Source of the DNA: Melieria omissa
Lineage: Eukaryota > Arthropoda > Insecta > Diptera > Ulidiidae
Assembly (NCBI GenBank): GCA_963971225.1
Contig: OZ020270.1
Coordinates: forward strand, 18,029,817-18,093,816
Direction: 5' to 3'
Length of the DNA stretch: 64,000 nt
Under the pieces are notes generated by a model. That model saw nothing but the letters and a program-made list of their open reading frames with translations, had not been told where the DNA came from and ran no database searches. Of this stretch, positions 1-9,522 are shown in pieces. Both the position numbers and the translations under genes were made by a program. Position 1 is the first letter of the stretch. Each line of letters starts with the position of its first letter.

Positions 1-2172
1 AAACGCAGTGTACTTTCGAGAATTGTGTTCAATCGGGACATGGAAAAACCCATTTTTAAGATCAAGTGTGGTAAAGACCTTTGCACCCTGCAACTTGTCT
101 AACACTTCATCCACCAAAGTCATTGGAAAGTTATCCCTCACGATTTTCTCGTTAACTTTGCGAAAATCGCAACAAAATCGTTTGGTCCCATTCTTCTTCG
201 TCGTCAGTACGACCGGAGACGCGTACTCCGATGTACTCTCCTGAATTATGCCATCGCCCAGCATAATGGCCACCTGTTCATCTATATAGCGTTGGTCAGC
301 GTACGATACGCGACGAGGGCGCTGATAAACGGGCCGGTCATCTGATAAAACGAGCTTCATTTGTATCGGCGAAACCTTTGGTTTCTCTGGCTTGTACGCG
401 GCTATCAGTGCCTCTACAATTTCTGCTTCGCATTTCTCTAAGTGTGCCAAATCATTGTTCTCAGATTCCTTTTCTAACCCCGATTCTGCGGCCAACCACA
501 ATTGTGCAAATTCCTCCTTCAGGCCATTTTCACTCTCAGCTGCCATAAGGTTTGCCTCTACTACTCTTGCTGCGTCGGCACTTTCTCTAGCGTTTCCCCC
601 GTGGACTGACGGCACAGCTCCACCTGACGCACGTTCCCGTAAAACCTCACCGGGGCTTGACTCAACCACTTCCATATCTCTGTTCCCGAAACCATTGAAG
701 CCTGACACAACCGCTTTACTACCAACCTTCACAACATCTTTTTGGACTGGCACAACCACTCCAGCACCACACTTTGCAATCTCGCTACCCCAAGCAGATT
801 CCTCGCTTACCGTGCCCCTCTCGGCTACGGCCTTCTCAACCACCGCATTCTTTGGTTTTCGAAACTCAACGCTCCCTTGCCTAAAGACTAACTCCACGTC
901 CTTAAGAACGTCATTACCAATCATCGCAGCATACGGTATGTCTCTTTCCTTTACGATGTGAAAGGTTATCCTTAACACCACCTCGTCAATGGCTATTTCG
1001 GCCTCGAAGCTGCCTAATGTCGTAAGCTTGCCTCTACCTACTCCAACCAATTGACGCTTTTCCTGACTGAGTTCTATATCGCCTAGCGACATGAGGGTAT
1101 CGTATCTCATCAAGCATGTATCGGCTCCGGTATCCACTAGAGCACTAAAAGTAAAACCGCTAATCGTCACGTCGATGAAAATCATACCGCCATCTTTCTC
1201 ACCTTTATATCGATGGGCCAACGTATTTACCCGTTCCTTTTTTACTGACTCATTTGTCACCTCTTTTTTACATTCACGCGCAAAATGACCTTTTTGTTTG
1301 CACTTAAAACAAATAACGTTGTCTGAACCTGCATTTGGACACTCCTTGGCCAAATGGCCTTCGCTGTCGCATTTAAAACACTTTCTTTTCTGCTGGGTTT
1401 TCTTGCCTGAGTTCCTATCTGAGAATACCTGAGCTACGTTCGACTTATTTGACGATACTTGTGAACCTCTTATTTTTTCATACACGCGTATCTGCTCTTT
1501 CAGTTCCTTAACGCTCTTGGCCTGATACAACATGCTTTTATTCGCTCGGGTATCGGGTAGTCCCTCTATGAAATATTCCAAAACGCTTTTTTCGTCCAAT
1601 GCGATAGCTTTTCCCATCTCTATTATGGCGTATAAGTATTCCTGAAAACTTTCTTTTGTACTTTTTCGCCTGTTTCTTAATGCTCTGTGCACCTCTGAGG
1701 CACATAGCTTTTCCCCGAATTCCTCGACCAGCGCCTGCTTTAGATTACCCCATCCTTTAACGCCTACCATACCGCGAACAAAAAGCTTAGCGGCCCCTTT
1801 TAGCAACTGTTTGGCGTACACGTACCTTTGTAAGTCATTCCAGCCCACCGTGTCAGCTACGTCATCAAACTCCGCGGCCCAGCGGTTCACGTCTTGATCA
1901 CTGTCCCCCGAAAATGACGAAACACCATCTTCCACATCTCGCAACGTAAACATCACCTTAAGTGCCCCAGCTAGATTTGTTGTTGCGTCCGCGTACAATG
2001 AATTTGACGACTCATTGTCACTTTCTAGTTCTTCCTGATCGTTTTCACCAACCATATGCTGTAACAAACGCAATTGTAATTCCTTTTTCCTCCCAGTTAC
2101 ACTTAAGTTAAGCTCCCTCAGCTTATCCTTCAGCATCTCTACCGTCATTGCCCTAATCGTGTCAACGTCCAT
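1..2172 (-). CDS. Gag-Pol polyprotein, N-terminal 724 codons (copy 1, cut by window edge)
   Basis: This is identical in sequence and frame to the complete copies at 3694-8001 and 9523-13830. It begins at the same ATG (2172 on the minus strand) and is open to the window edge. It contains the SAP-like N-terminus, Gag, two CCHC knuckles, the protease and the first part of reverse transcriptase; the rest lies to the left. Like copy 3 it has Phe (codon read from about 1006) where copy 2 has Tyr. Nothing in the visible part is broken. Confidence 0.9.
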   Translation of the reverse strand, partial: MDVDTIRAMTVEMLKDKLRELNLSVTGRKKELQLRLLQHMVGENDQEELESDNESSNSLYADATTNLAGALKVMFTLRDVEDGVSSFSGDSDQDVNRWAAEFDDVADTVGWNDLQRYVYAKQLLKGAAKLFVRGMVGVKGWGNLKQALVEEFGEKLCASEVHRALRNRRKSTKESFQEYLYAIIEMGKAIALDEKSVLEYFIEGLPDTRANKSMLYQAKSVKELKEQIRVYEKIRGSQVSSNKSNVAQVFSDRNSGKKTQQKRKCFKCDSEGHLAKECPNAGSDNVICFKCKQKGHFARECKKEVTNESVKKERVNTLAHRYKGEKDGGMIFIDVTISGFTFSALVDTGADTCLMRYDTLMSLGDIELSQEKRQLVGVGRGKLTTLGSFEAEIAIDEVVLRITFHIVKERDIPYAAMIGNDVLKDVELVFRQGSVEFRKPKNAVVEKAVAERGTVSEESAWGSEIAKCGAGVVVPVQKDVVKVGSKAVVSGFNGFGNRDMEVVESSPGEVLRERASGGAVPSVHGGNARESADAARVVEANLMAAESENGLKEEFAQLWLAAESGLEKESENNDLAHLEKCEAEIVEALIAAYKPEKPKVSPIQMKLVLSDDRPVYQRPRRVSYADQRYIDEQVAIMLGDGIIQESTSEYASPVVLTTKKNGTKRFCCDFRKVNEKIVRDNFPMTLVDEVLDKLQGAKVFTTLDLKNGFFHVPIEHNSRKYTAF

Positions 2173-3391
2173 CTCCCAAATTTTAAGATTTATAATTCAA
2201 ATGCCAGGATATAAAAATCAAATTACAATATCAAGATCAAATTACAGAGTTGAAACTTAACCACTTTAATTTTCACATAAATTTGTAAGCCATTCCCTTC
2301 ACTGCAATGCAAACCAAAATACAAACTAAGAACTTATACATATAAATATGTGTCGCTCACGCTCCTTTTCGTTGCTGTTTTCTCTGCTGTTAGCTTCGCT
2401 GTCGCTTTCGCAACTGCGCTGCTCTTTCCTCCCCGTTCACGCTGCTTCGCTTTCCTAGGCTGTTGACCGTTTGCTGTACTCTGATTGGCTCTCCTCTACG
2501 TATGCCTTCGCCTTTTTACCGCGTACTCTCGGCGTCGCGTTGCTTGTCGCCTTTCCTTTGGTGTTGTTGTTGTTTTGTGTTTTTATCGCGCACTCTCGGC
2601 GTCGCGTTGCTTGTCGCCTTTTCTTTGGTGTTGTTGTTGTTTTGTGTTTTTATCGCGCACTCTCGGCGTCGCGTTGCTTGTCGCTTTTTGGTGTTGTTGT
2701 TGCTTTGTGTTTTTATCGCGCACTCTCGGTGTCGCGGTGCTTGTCGCTTTTTGGTGTTGTTGTTGCTTTGAGTTTTGATCGCGTACTCTCGGCGTCGCGG
2801 TGCTTGTCGCTTTTTGGTGTTGTTGTTGCTTTGTCTTTGCGCGTGCGCACGCTCAGATCCTTCTAGATGAAATTCACAAGTAACGGTAACTTTTCCGCTT
2901 AAAAAGTACCGGTTCTTTTTTCCTGCGCGACTGTACACGTCCCGCGGAGCACCCTAACAACAACACAATCACTGCGCAATTTTGCTGTTTCGCACCAGCT
3001 TTCGGCTGTATGTCCAGCGGAGCACCCGACAGCACTAACGCCGCGCGATTTTGTTGTTTCGCACCAGCTTTCGGCTGTATGTCCAGCGGAGCACCCGACA
3101 ACACTAACGCCGCGCGATTTTGTTGTTTCGCACCAGCTTTCGGCTGTATGTCCAGCGGAGCACCCGACAACACTAACGCCGCGCGATTTTGTTGTTTCGC
3201 ACCAGATTTCGGCAGTATGTCCAGCGGAGCACCCGACAACACTAACGCCGCGCGATTTTGCTGTCTCGCACTGAATGCAAAACTGGTTTTTTTTCCCAGA
3301 ATTGGCGCGCCTGTACAGTTTTTTGCGCGCAATCGTCACTCAAGTTTTTTGTTTTCCTTTTATTTTTTAATTCCCGGACGAGTCCCCAATT
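2173..3391 (-). other. 5' leader of gypsy-array unit, with two tandem-repeat blocks
   Basis: This 1.2-kb stretch between the 5' LTR and the gag-pol ATG holds no recognisable gene. Block one (about 2519-2840) has five units of 67, 67, 67, 63 and 63 bp built on ACTCTCGGCGTCGCG plus a (GTT)n run. Block two (about 2990-3270) has four and a half units of 69 bp centred on GTATGTCCAGCGGAGCACC. Because 69 is divisible by three, several frames stay open through block two on both strands; I read these as repeat by-products, not genes. Such a long repetitive leader is unusual and could hold packaging or translational control elements (inference). Confidence 0.75.
3371..3388 (-). promoter_or_regulatory. 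Primer-binding site, tRNA-Pro type
   Basis: Read on the minus strand, TGGGGACTCGTCCGGGAA lies three bases inside the LTR end (CCTACA-AAT-TGG). From memory it matches the 3' end of fly tRNA-Pro (with CCA) with about one mismatch. This would prime minus-strand DNA synthesis. Confidence 0.7.
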
Positions 3392-3657
3392 TGTAGGAAA
3401 AACACGTGCGCACGGTTTATTATTTCAAAACAATTTATTTATTGTTCCTTTGGTTACACAAATGTATTATAATTTAATTACAATAGGTGGAAATTGGCTG
3501 GCACTTAGCGGTGCTTACACTTGGCGATCACGGCAACAACTGCCGCGCTTTTGTATGGACGTTTCCGTTTGTCTTGTTCGTTTTGGTGTTGCCACCTCTT
3601 TCTTTATTTAACTCTCTCCTTTCTCCTTTCTAGGCACTTCCTAATCCCCTTCCCACA
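3392..3657 (-). repeat. LTR 1 of gypsy array (266 bp)
   Basis: On the minus strand it starts TGTGGGAAGG and ends TTTTTCCTACA, giving TGT...ACA termini. The 3' boundary is fixed by the primer-binding site and the 5' boundary by the junction of the last copy with Dong sequence at 15315/15316. It acts both as 3' LTR of the unit on the right and 5' LTR of the unit on the left. Confidence 0.88.
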
Positions 3658-3693
3658 ACCGGCCGTCCTGACCTATTATTCGACCCCGAATAA

Positions 3694-6600
3694 CTAGACC
3701 CAACGTTTCATATTTTCGGCTACTGTTGTGGTTCTGTTTTGTCCTTCCGTGTTTCCCACTTTCTGTACCTCATATCTCCCGTGCTGTAACTTTGCTGTTA
3801 CCTTATATGGTCCAAGATATTTCGGTCTCAATTTCATGGCCGTCCCCAACTGAGTCTTTTTAATCGCTACTAAGTCATTTAAGTTATAATCGATTTCTAT
3901 TTTTCTATTTTTGTTAAAAGTCTTACAGTTTTCATTTTGTATTTTTCTTATATTTTCTTGGGCATTTTCTCTTGCTTCATTTCTTTCGGTGTTTAATTCG
4001 TCTACCTCTAAGTCATTCAAAATATTTCGTAAGTCTGGGAAATCTGCTATACGCATGTCTAGTCCTGTAAGGATTTTGAAAGGTGTTGTTTTCGTGCTTC
4101 GGGGTGCAGTGTTATTTATAACTTGTTGCACTTTTGGCACGTGTTTATACCATTGGGCCGCGTTACCCTGACACCTTTTTGCAAGCATTGGAATAACCGT
4201 TTTGTGGACGCGCTCCACCTGTCCATTGCCGCGAGGTACCCCTGTTGCAATCAGCAAGTGTTGGACGTTTTCGCGATTGCAATACTCCTTGAAAGCGTTT
4301 GATGTAAACGCCACCCCTCTGTCTGATACGATCCGTCTTGGGTTCCCAAAGATTGTCGCCTGTTTTTCTAACTTATCGATAACTTCCTCCACCCCCGTAG
4401 ACTTCGTTGGGTATAGCCAAACGAATTTTGAAAATCCATCTACTATCACGAGAATGTGGTTATACCTTTTGCGCGTTTCTGTTAACGGCCCAACGTGGTC
4501 GATGTGGTACGTCCCTAAGGGTTCGGAGGCTTTATCGATTGGCGTCAATAACCCTTCCTTTTTCCCTCTTTTCGCGTCTATTATGATGCATTCGACGCAA
4601 CTTTTAACCGCATTACCCACTTTTTCTTTCAAGTTTGGTATGTAATAATTTTTCTCTACTAGCTCCTGAGTTTTTTTGACCGCGTAATGCCCCTGATTAT
4701 GTGCCAATTTTATTATTTCATTTTCCATTGCAGCGGGTACTACCAACAGCTCCTTGATGGGGTCGTAATACACCAATTCATTCCTCAAAAAAAAATTTTC
4801 GTAATCCCCGGATTTAAGGATTGTCCTTATTGCTCTTACCCAGTCGTCCTGTATTTGCGCTTCTCTAAGCCTAAATTTTAGCGAATCTTCAGCTAGAAGG
4901 CAATACACGCGACTCAAGGCATCCACGTGCTTCATGCGAGAACCTGCTCTGTGCTCTACCACATAGTTGTATTCTTGTAGATACATTGCCCACCTCATGA
5001 TTCTATCTGGTACGTCTTGTTTCTTTACTGTCATTGCAAAAGCATTGCAATCACTCACGATTTTGAACTTGATGTCTTTCAGGTAAATTCGCCATTTTTT
5101 TAGTGCCTTTACTACGGCTAATACCTCGAGTTCGTACGCGCTATACCGTTCTTCAGCTGGTGTGGTCTTACGACTCATGAACTCGACTGGGTGTAGCAAT
5201 CGGTCTTCCGAGTCTCTTTGCAACAAAACTGCACCATACCCATGTTTTGAGGCATCCGCGTGTACTTCTGTCTCCGCTATTGGGTTAAACAATTTAAGGG
5301 CGGGTGTATTCACTAACGCGTGCTTTAACTCTTCAATTGCCAACAACTGTTCCTCGCTCAATCTAAACTTTTCGTCCTTTCTCAACAAATCTGACAGTGG
5401 TTTAGCGACTACTGCGTAATTTGGCACGAAACGTCTAAAGAATGACGTTAACCCCAAAAATCGTTGTACTTCCTTCCTATTTGTGGGTATAGGAAAGTTT
5501 TTAACGGCCTTTGTTTTCTCTTCTGATGGCAAAATGTTCCCGTTTTCAATAATGTACCCCAAGAAACTAATTTGCCTTTTCAGAAACTGGCACTTCTCCC
5601 ACCTGATTTGCAGTCCACATTCACTCGCGCGCTCAAGGACTATCTGTAATTTTCGGAGACCTTCAGTTTCATCCTTAGCGGGAATGACGATGTCGTCCAT
5701 GTATACAATTACGGTACCATCCTTAAGTAAATCTTGAAAAATCGCGTGAATATATCGGCAAAACACTGCCGGTGAATTTGTAACCCCAAATGGTACAAAA
5801 CAAAATTCATATTGGCCACTGTGGGTCACAAACGCAGTGTACTTTCGAGAATTGTGTTCAATCGGGACATGGAAAAACCCATTTTTAAGATCAAGTGTGG
5901 TAAAGACCTTTGCACCCTGCAACTTGTCTAACACTTCATCCACCAAAGTCATTGGAAAGTTATCCCTCACGATTTTCTCGTTAACTTTGCGAAAATCGCA
6001 ACAAAATCGTTTGGTCCCATTCTTCTTCGTCGTCAGTACGACCGGAGACGCGTACTCCGATGTACTCTCCTGAATTATGCCATCGCCCAGCATAATGGCC
6101 ACCTGTTCATCTATATAGCGTTGGTCAGCGTACGATACGCGACGAGGGCGCTGATAAACGGGCCGGTCATCTGATAAAACGAGCTTCATTTGTATCGGCG
6201 AAACCTTTGGTTTCTCTGGCTTGTACGCGGCTATCAGTGCCTCTACAATTTCTGCTTCGCATTTCTCTAAGTGTGCCAAATCATTGTTCTCAGATTCCTT
6301 TTCTAACCCCGATTCTGCGGCCAACCACAATTGTGCAAATTCCTCCTTCAGGCCATTTTCACTCTCAGCTGCCATAAGGTTTGCCTCTACTACTCTTGCT
6401 GCGTCGGCACTTTCTCTAGCGTTTCCCCCGTGGACTGACGGCACAGCTCCACCTGACGCACGTTCCCGTAAAACCTCACCGGGGCTTGACTCAACCACTT
6501 CCATATCTCTGTTCCCGAAACCATTGAAGCCTGACACAACCGCTTTACTACCAACCTTCACAACATCTTTTTGGACTGGCACAACCACTCCAGCACCACA

Positions 6601-8001
6601 CTTTGCAATCTCGCTACCCCAAGCAGATTCCTCGCTTACCGTGCCCCTCTCGGCTACGGCCTTCTCAACCACCGCATTCTTTGGTTTTCGAAACTCAACG
6701 CTCCCTTGCCTAAAGACTAACTCCACGTCCTTAAGAACGTCATTACCAATCATCGCAGCATACGGTATGTCTCTTTCCTTTACGATGTGAAAGGTTATCC
6801 TTAACACCACCTCGTCAATGGCTATTTCGGCCTCGTAGCTGCCTAATGTCGTAAGCTTGCCTCTACCTACTCCAACCAATTGACGCTTTTCCTGACTGAG
6901 TTCTATATCGCCTAGCGACATGAGGGTATCGTATCTCATCAAGCATGTATCGGCTCCGGTATCCACTAGAGCACTAAAAGTAAAACCGCTAATCGTCACG
7001 TCGATGAAAATCATACCGCCATCTTTCTCACCTTTATATCGATGGGCCAACGTATTTACCCGTTCCTTTTTTACTGACTCATTTGTCACCTCTTTTTTAC
7101 ATTCACGCGCAAAATGACCTTTTTGTTTGCACTTAAAACAAATAACGTTGTCTGAACCTGCATTTGGACACTCCTTGGCCAAATGGCCTTCGCTGTCGCA
7201 TTTAAAACACTTTCTTTTCTGCTGGGTTTTCTTGCCTGAGTTCCTATCTGAGAATACCTGAGCTACGTTCGACTTATTTGACGATACTTGTGAACCTCTT
7301 ATTTTTTCATACACGCGTATCTGCTCTTTCAGTTCCTTAACGCTCTTGGCCTGATACAACATGCTTTTATTCGCTCGGGTATCGGGTAGTCCCTCTATGA
7401 AATATTCCAAAACGCTTTTTTCGTCCAATGCGATAGCTTTTCCCATCTCTATTATGGCGTATAAGTATTCCTGAAAACTTTCTTTTGTACTTTTTCGCCT
7501 GTTTCTTAATGCTCTGTGCACCTCTGAGGCACATAGCTTTTCCCCGAATTCCTCGACCAGCGCCTGCTTTAGATTACCCCATCCTTTAACGCCTACCATA
7601 CCGCGAACAAAAAGCTTAGCGGCCCCTTTTAGCAACTGTTTGGCGTACACGTACCTTTGTAAGTCATTCCAGCCCACCGTGTCAGCTACGTCATCAAACT
7701 CCGCGGCCCAGCGGTTCACGTCTTGATCACTGTCCCCCGAAAATGACGAAACACCATCTTCCACATCTCGCAACGTAAACATCACCTTAAGTGCCCCAGC
7801 TAGATTTGTTGTTGCGTCCGCGTACAATGAATTTGACGACTCATTGTCACTTTCTAGTTCTTCCTGATCGTTTTCACCAACCATATGCTGTAACAAACGC
7901 AATTGTAATTCCTTTTTCCTCCCAGTTACACTTAAGTTAAGCTCCCTCAGCTTATCCTTCAGCATCTCTACCGTCATTGCCCTAATCGTGTCAACGTCCA
8001 T
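3694..8001 (-). CDS. Gag-Pol polyprotein of Ty3/gypsy element (copy 2, intact, 1435 aa)
   Basis: One uninterrupted frame encodes all enzymes. Residues 1-40 look like a SAP DNA-binding motif. Gag follows, with two CCHC zinc knuckles near 265-278 and 288-301. The protease active site is LVDTGAD. Reverse transcriptase shows TLDLKNGFFHVP and VYMDD, then RNase H (EVHADASKHGYGA). Integrase has an N-terminal HHCC finger (HNQGHY...CVEC) and a DDE core (HIDHVGPL, VSDRGVAF, GNGQVERVH). There is no env and no gag/pol frameshift. Fusion of gag and pol in one frame is unusual for gypsy elements, and how the Gag excess is made is not visible. It is intact and probably competent. The exact Ty3/gypsy lineage was not resolved. 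Confidence 0.93.
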   Translation of the reverse strand: MDVDTIRAMTVEMLKDKLRELNLSVTGRKKELQLRLLQHMVGENDQEELESDNESSNSLYADATTNLAGALKVMFTLRDVEDGVSSFSGDSDQDVNRWAAEFDDVADTVGWNDLQRYVYAKQLLKGAAKLFVRGMVGVKGWGNLKQALVEEFGEKLCASEVHRALRNRRKSTKESFQEYLYAIIEMGKAIALDEKSVLEYFIEGLPDTRANKSMLYQAKSVKELKEQIRVYEKIRGSQVSSNKSNVAQVFSDRNSGKKTQQKRKCFKCDSEGHLAKECPNAGSDNVICFKCKQKGHFARECKKEVTNESVKKERVNTLAHRYKGEKDGGMIFIDVTISGFTFSALVDTGADTCLMRYDTLMSLGDIELSQEKRQLVGVGRGKLTTLGSYEAEIAIDEVVLRITFHIVKERDIPYAAMIGNDVLKDVELVFRQGSVEFRKPKNAVVEKAVAERGTVSEESAWGSEIAKCGAGVVVPVQKDVVKVGSKAVVSGFNGFGNRDMEVVESSPGEVLRERASGGAVPSVHGGNARESADAARVVEANLMAAESENGLKEEFAQLWLAAESGLEKESENNDLAHLEKCEAEIVEALIAAYKPEKPKVSPIQMKLVLSDDRPVYQRPRRVSYADQRYIDEQVAIMLGDGIIQESTSEYASPVVLTTKKNGTKRFCCDFRKVNEKIVRDNFPMTLVDEVLDKLQGAKVFTTLDLKNGFFHVPIEHNSRKYTAFVTHSGQYEFCFVPFGVTNSPAVFCRYIHAIFQDLLKDGTVIVYMDDIVIPAKDETEGLRKLQIVLERASECGLQIRWEKCQFLKRQISFLGYIIENGNILPSEEKTKAVKNFPIPTNRKEVQRFLGLTSFFRRFVPNYAVVAKPLSDLLRKDEKFRLSEEQLLAIEELKHALVNTPALKLFNPIAETEVHADASKHGYGAVLLQRDSEDRLLHPVEFMSRKTTPAEERYSAYELEVLAVVKALKKWRIYLKDIKFKIVSDCNAFAMTVKKQDVPDRIMRWAMYLQEYNYVVEHRAGSRMKHVDALSRVYCLLAEDSLKFRLREAQIQDDWVRAIRTILKSGDYENFFLRNELVYYDPIKELLVVPAAMENEIIKLAHNQGHYAVKKTQELVEKNYYIPNLKEKVGNAVKSCVECIIIDAKRGKKEGLLTPIDKASEPLGTYHIDHVGPLTETRKRYNHILVIVDGFSKFVWLYPTKSTGVEEVIDKLEKQATIFGNPRRIVSDRGVAFTSNAFKEYCNRENVQHLLIATGVPRGNGQVERVHKTVIPMLAKRCQGNAAQWYKHVPKVQQVINNTAPRSTKTTPFKILTGLDMRIADFPDLRNILNDLEVDELNTERNEARENAQENIRKIQNENCKTFNKNRKIEIDYNLNDLVAIKKTQLGTAMKLRPKYLGPYKVTAKLQHGRYEVQKVGNTEGQNRTTTVAENMKRWV

Positions 8002-9220
8002 CTCCCAAATTTTAAGATTTATAATTCAAATGCCAGGATATAAAAATCAAATTACAATATCAAGATCAAATTACAGAGTTGAAACTTAACCACTTTAATT
8101 TTCACATAAATTTGTAAGCCATTCCCTTCACTGCAATGCAAACCAAAATACAAACTAAGAACTTATACATATAAATATGTGTCGCTCACGCTCCTTTTCG
8201 TTGCTGTTTTCTCTGCTGTTAGCTTCGCTGTCGCTTTCGCAACTGCGCTGCTCTTTCCTCCCCGTTCACGCTGCTTCGCTTTCCTAGGCTGTTGACCGTT
8301 TGCTGTACTCTGATTGGCTCTCCTCTACGTATGCCTTCGCCTTTTTACCGCGTACTCTCGGCGTCGCGTTGCTTGTCGCCTTTCCTTTGGTGTTGTTGTT
8401 GTTTTGTGTTTTTATCGCGCACTCTCGGCGTCGCGTTGCTTGTCGCCTTTTCTTTGGTGTTGTTGTTGTTTTGTGTTTTTATCGCGCACTCTCGGCGTCG
8501 CGTTGCTTGTCGCTTTTTGGTGTTGTTGTTGCTTTGTGTTTTTATCGCGCACTCTCGGTGTCGCGGTGCTTGTCGCTTTTTGGTGTTGTTGTTGCTTTGA
8601 GTTTTGATCGCGTACTCTCGGCGTCGCGGTGCTTGTCGCTTTTTGGTGTTGTTGTTGCTTTGTCTTTGCGCGTGCGCACGCTCAGATCCTTCTAGATGAA
8701 ATTCACAAGTAACGGTAACTTTTCCGCTTAAAAAGTACCGGTTCTTTTTTCCTGCGCGACTGTACACGTCCCGCGGAGCACCCTAACAACAACACAATCA
8801 CTGCGCAATTTTGCTGTTTCGCACCAGCTTTCGGCTGTATGTCCAGCGGAGCACCCGACAGCACTAACGCCGCGCGATTTTGTTGTTTCGCACCAGCTTT
8901 CGGCTGTATGTCCAGCGGAGCACCCGACAACACTAACGCCGCGCGATTTTGTTGTTTCGCACCAGCTTTCGGCTGTATGTCCAGCGGAGCACCCGACAAC
9001 ACTAACGCCGCGCGATTTTGTTGTTTCGCACCAGATTTCGGCAGTATGTCCAGCGGAGCACCCGACAACACTAACGCCGCGCGATTTTGCTGTCTCGCAC
9101 TGAATGCAAAACTGGTTTTTTTTCCCAGAATTGGCGCGCCTGTACAGTTTTTTGCGCGCAATCGTCACTCAAGTTTTTTGTTTTCCTTTTATTTTTTAAT
9201 TCCCGGACGAGTCCCCAATT
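8002..9220 (-). other. 5' leader of gypsy-array unit 2
   Basis: Same sequence as 2173-3391: two blocks of 63-67-bp and 69-bp tandem repeats (about 8348-8669 and 8819-9099) between LTR and gag-pol ATG, without a gene. Confidence 0.75.
9200..9217 (-). promoter_or_regulatory. Primer-binding site, tRNA-Pro type
   Basis: Second copy of TGGGGACTCGTCCGGGAA, three bases from the end of the 9221-9486 LTR. Confidence 0.7.
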
Positions 9221-9486
9221 TGTAGGAAAAACACGTGCGCACGGTTTATTATTTCAAAACAATTTATTTATTGTTCCTTTGGTTACACAAATGTATTATA
9301 ATTTAATTACAATAGGTGGAAATTGGCTGGCACTTAGCGGTGCTTACACTTGGCGATCACGGCAACAACTGCCGCGCTTTTGTATGGACGTTTCCGTTTG
9401 TCTTGTTCGTTTTGGTGTTGCCACCTCTTTCTTTATTTAACTCTCTCCTTTCTCCTTTCTAGGCACTTCCTAATCCCCTTCCCACA
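9221..9486 (-). repeat. LTR 2 of gypsy array (266 bp)
   Basis: Same TGT...ACA termini and sequence as the LTR at 3392-3657. It is shared by two neighbouring units, so a single LTR separates two complete internal regions. Confidence 0.88.
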
Positions 9487-9522
9487 ACCGGCCGTCCTGA
9501 CCTATTATTCGACCCCGAATAA

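Noticed and set aside
2519..3270. CRISPR-like spacing of repeats
   Set aside because: The units are contiguous minisatellite copies without unique spacers, and the sequence is eukaryotic.
2463..3396. Cys/Leu-rich and Ala/Gly-rich ORFs of 100-150 codons in the gypsy leader (repeated at +5829 and +11658)
   Set aside because: They are open only because of the tandem repeats, overlap each other on both strands and show no domain.
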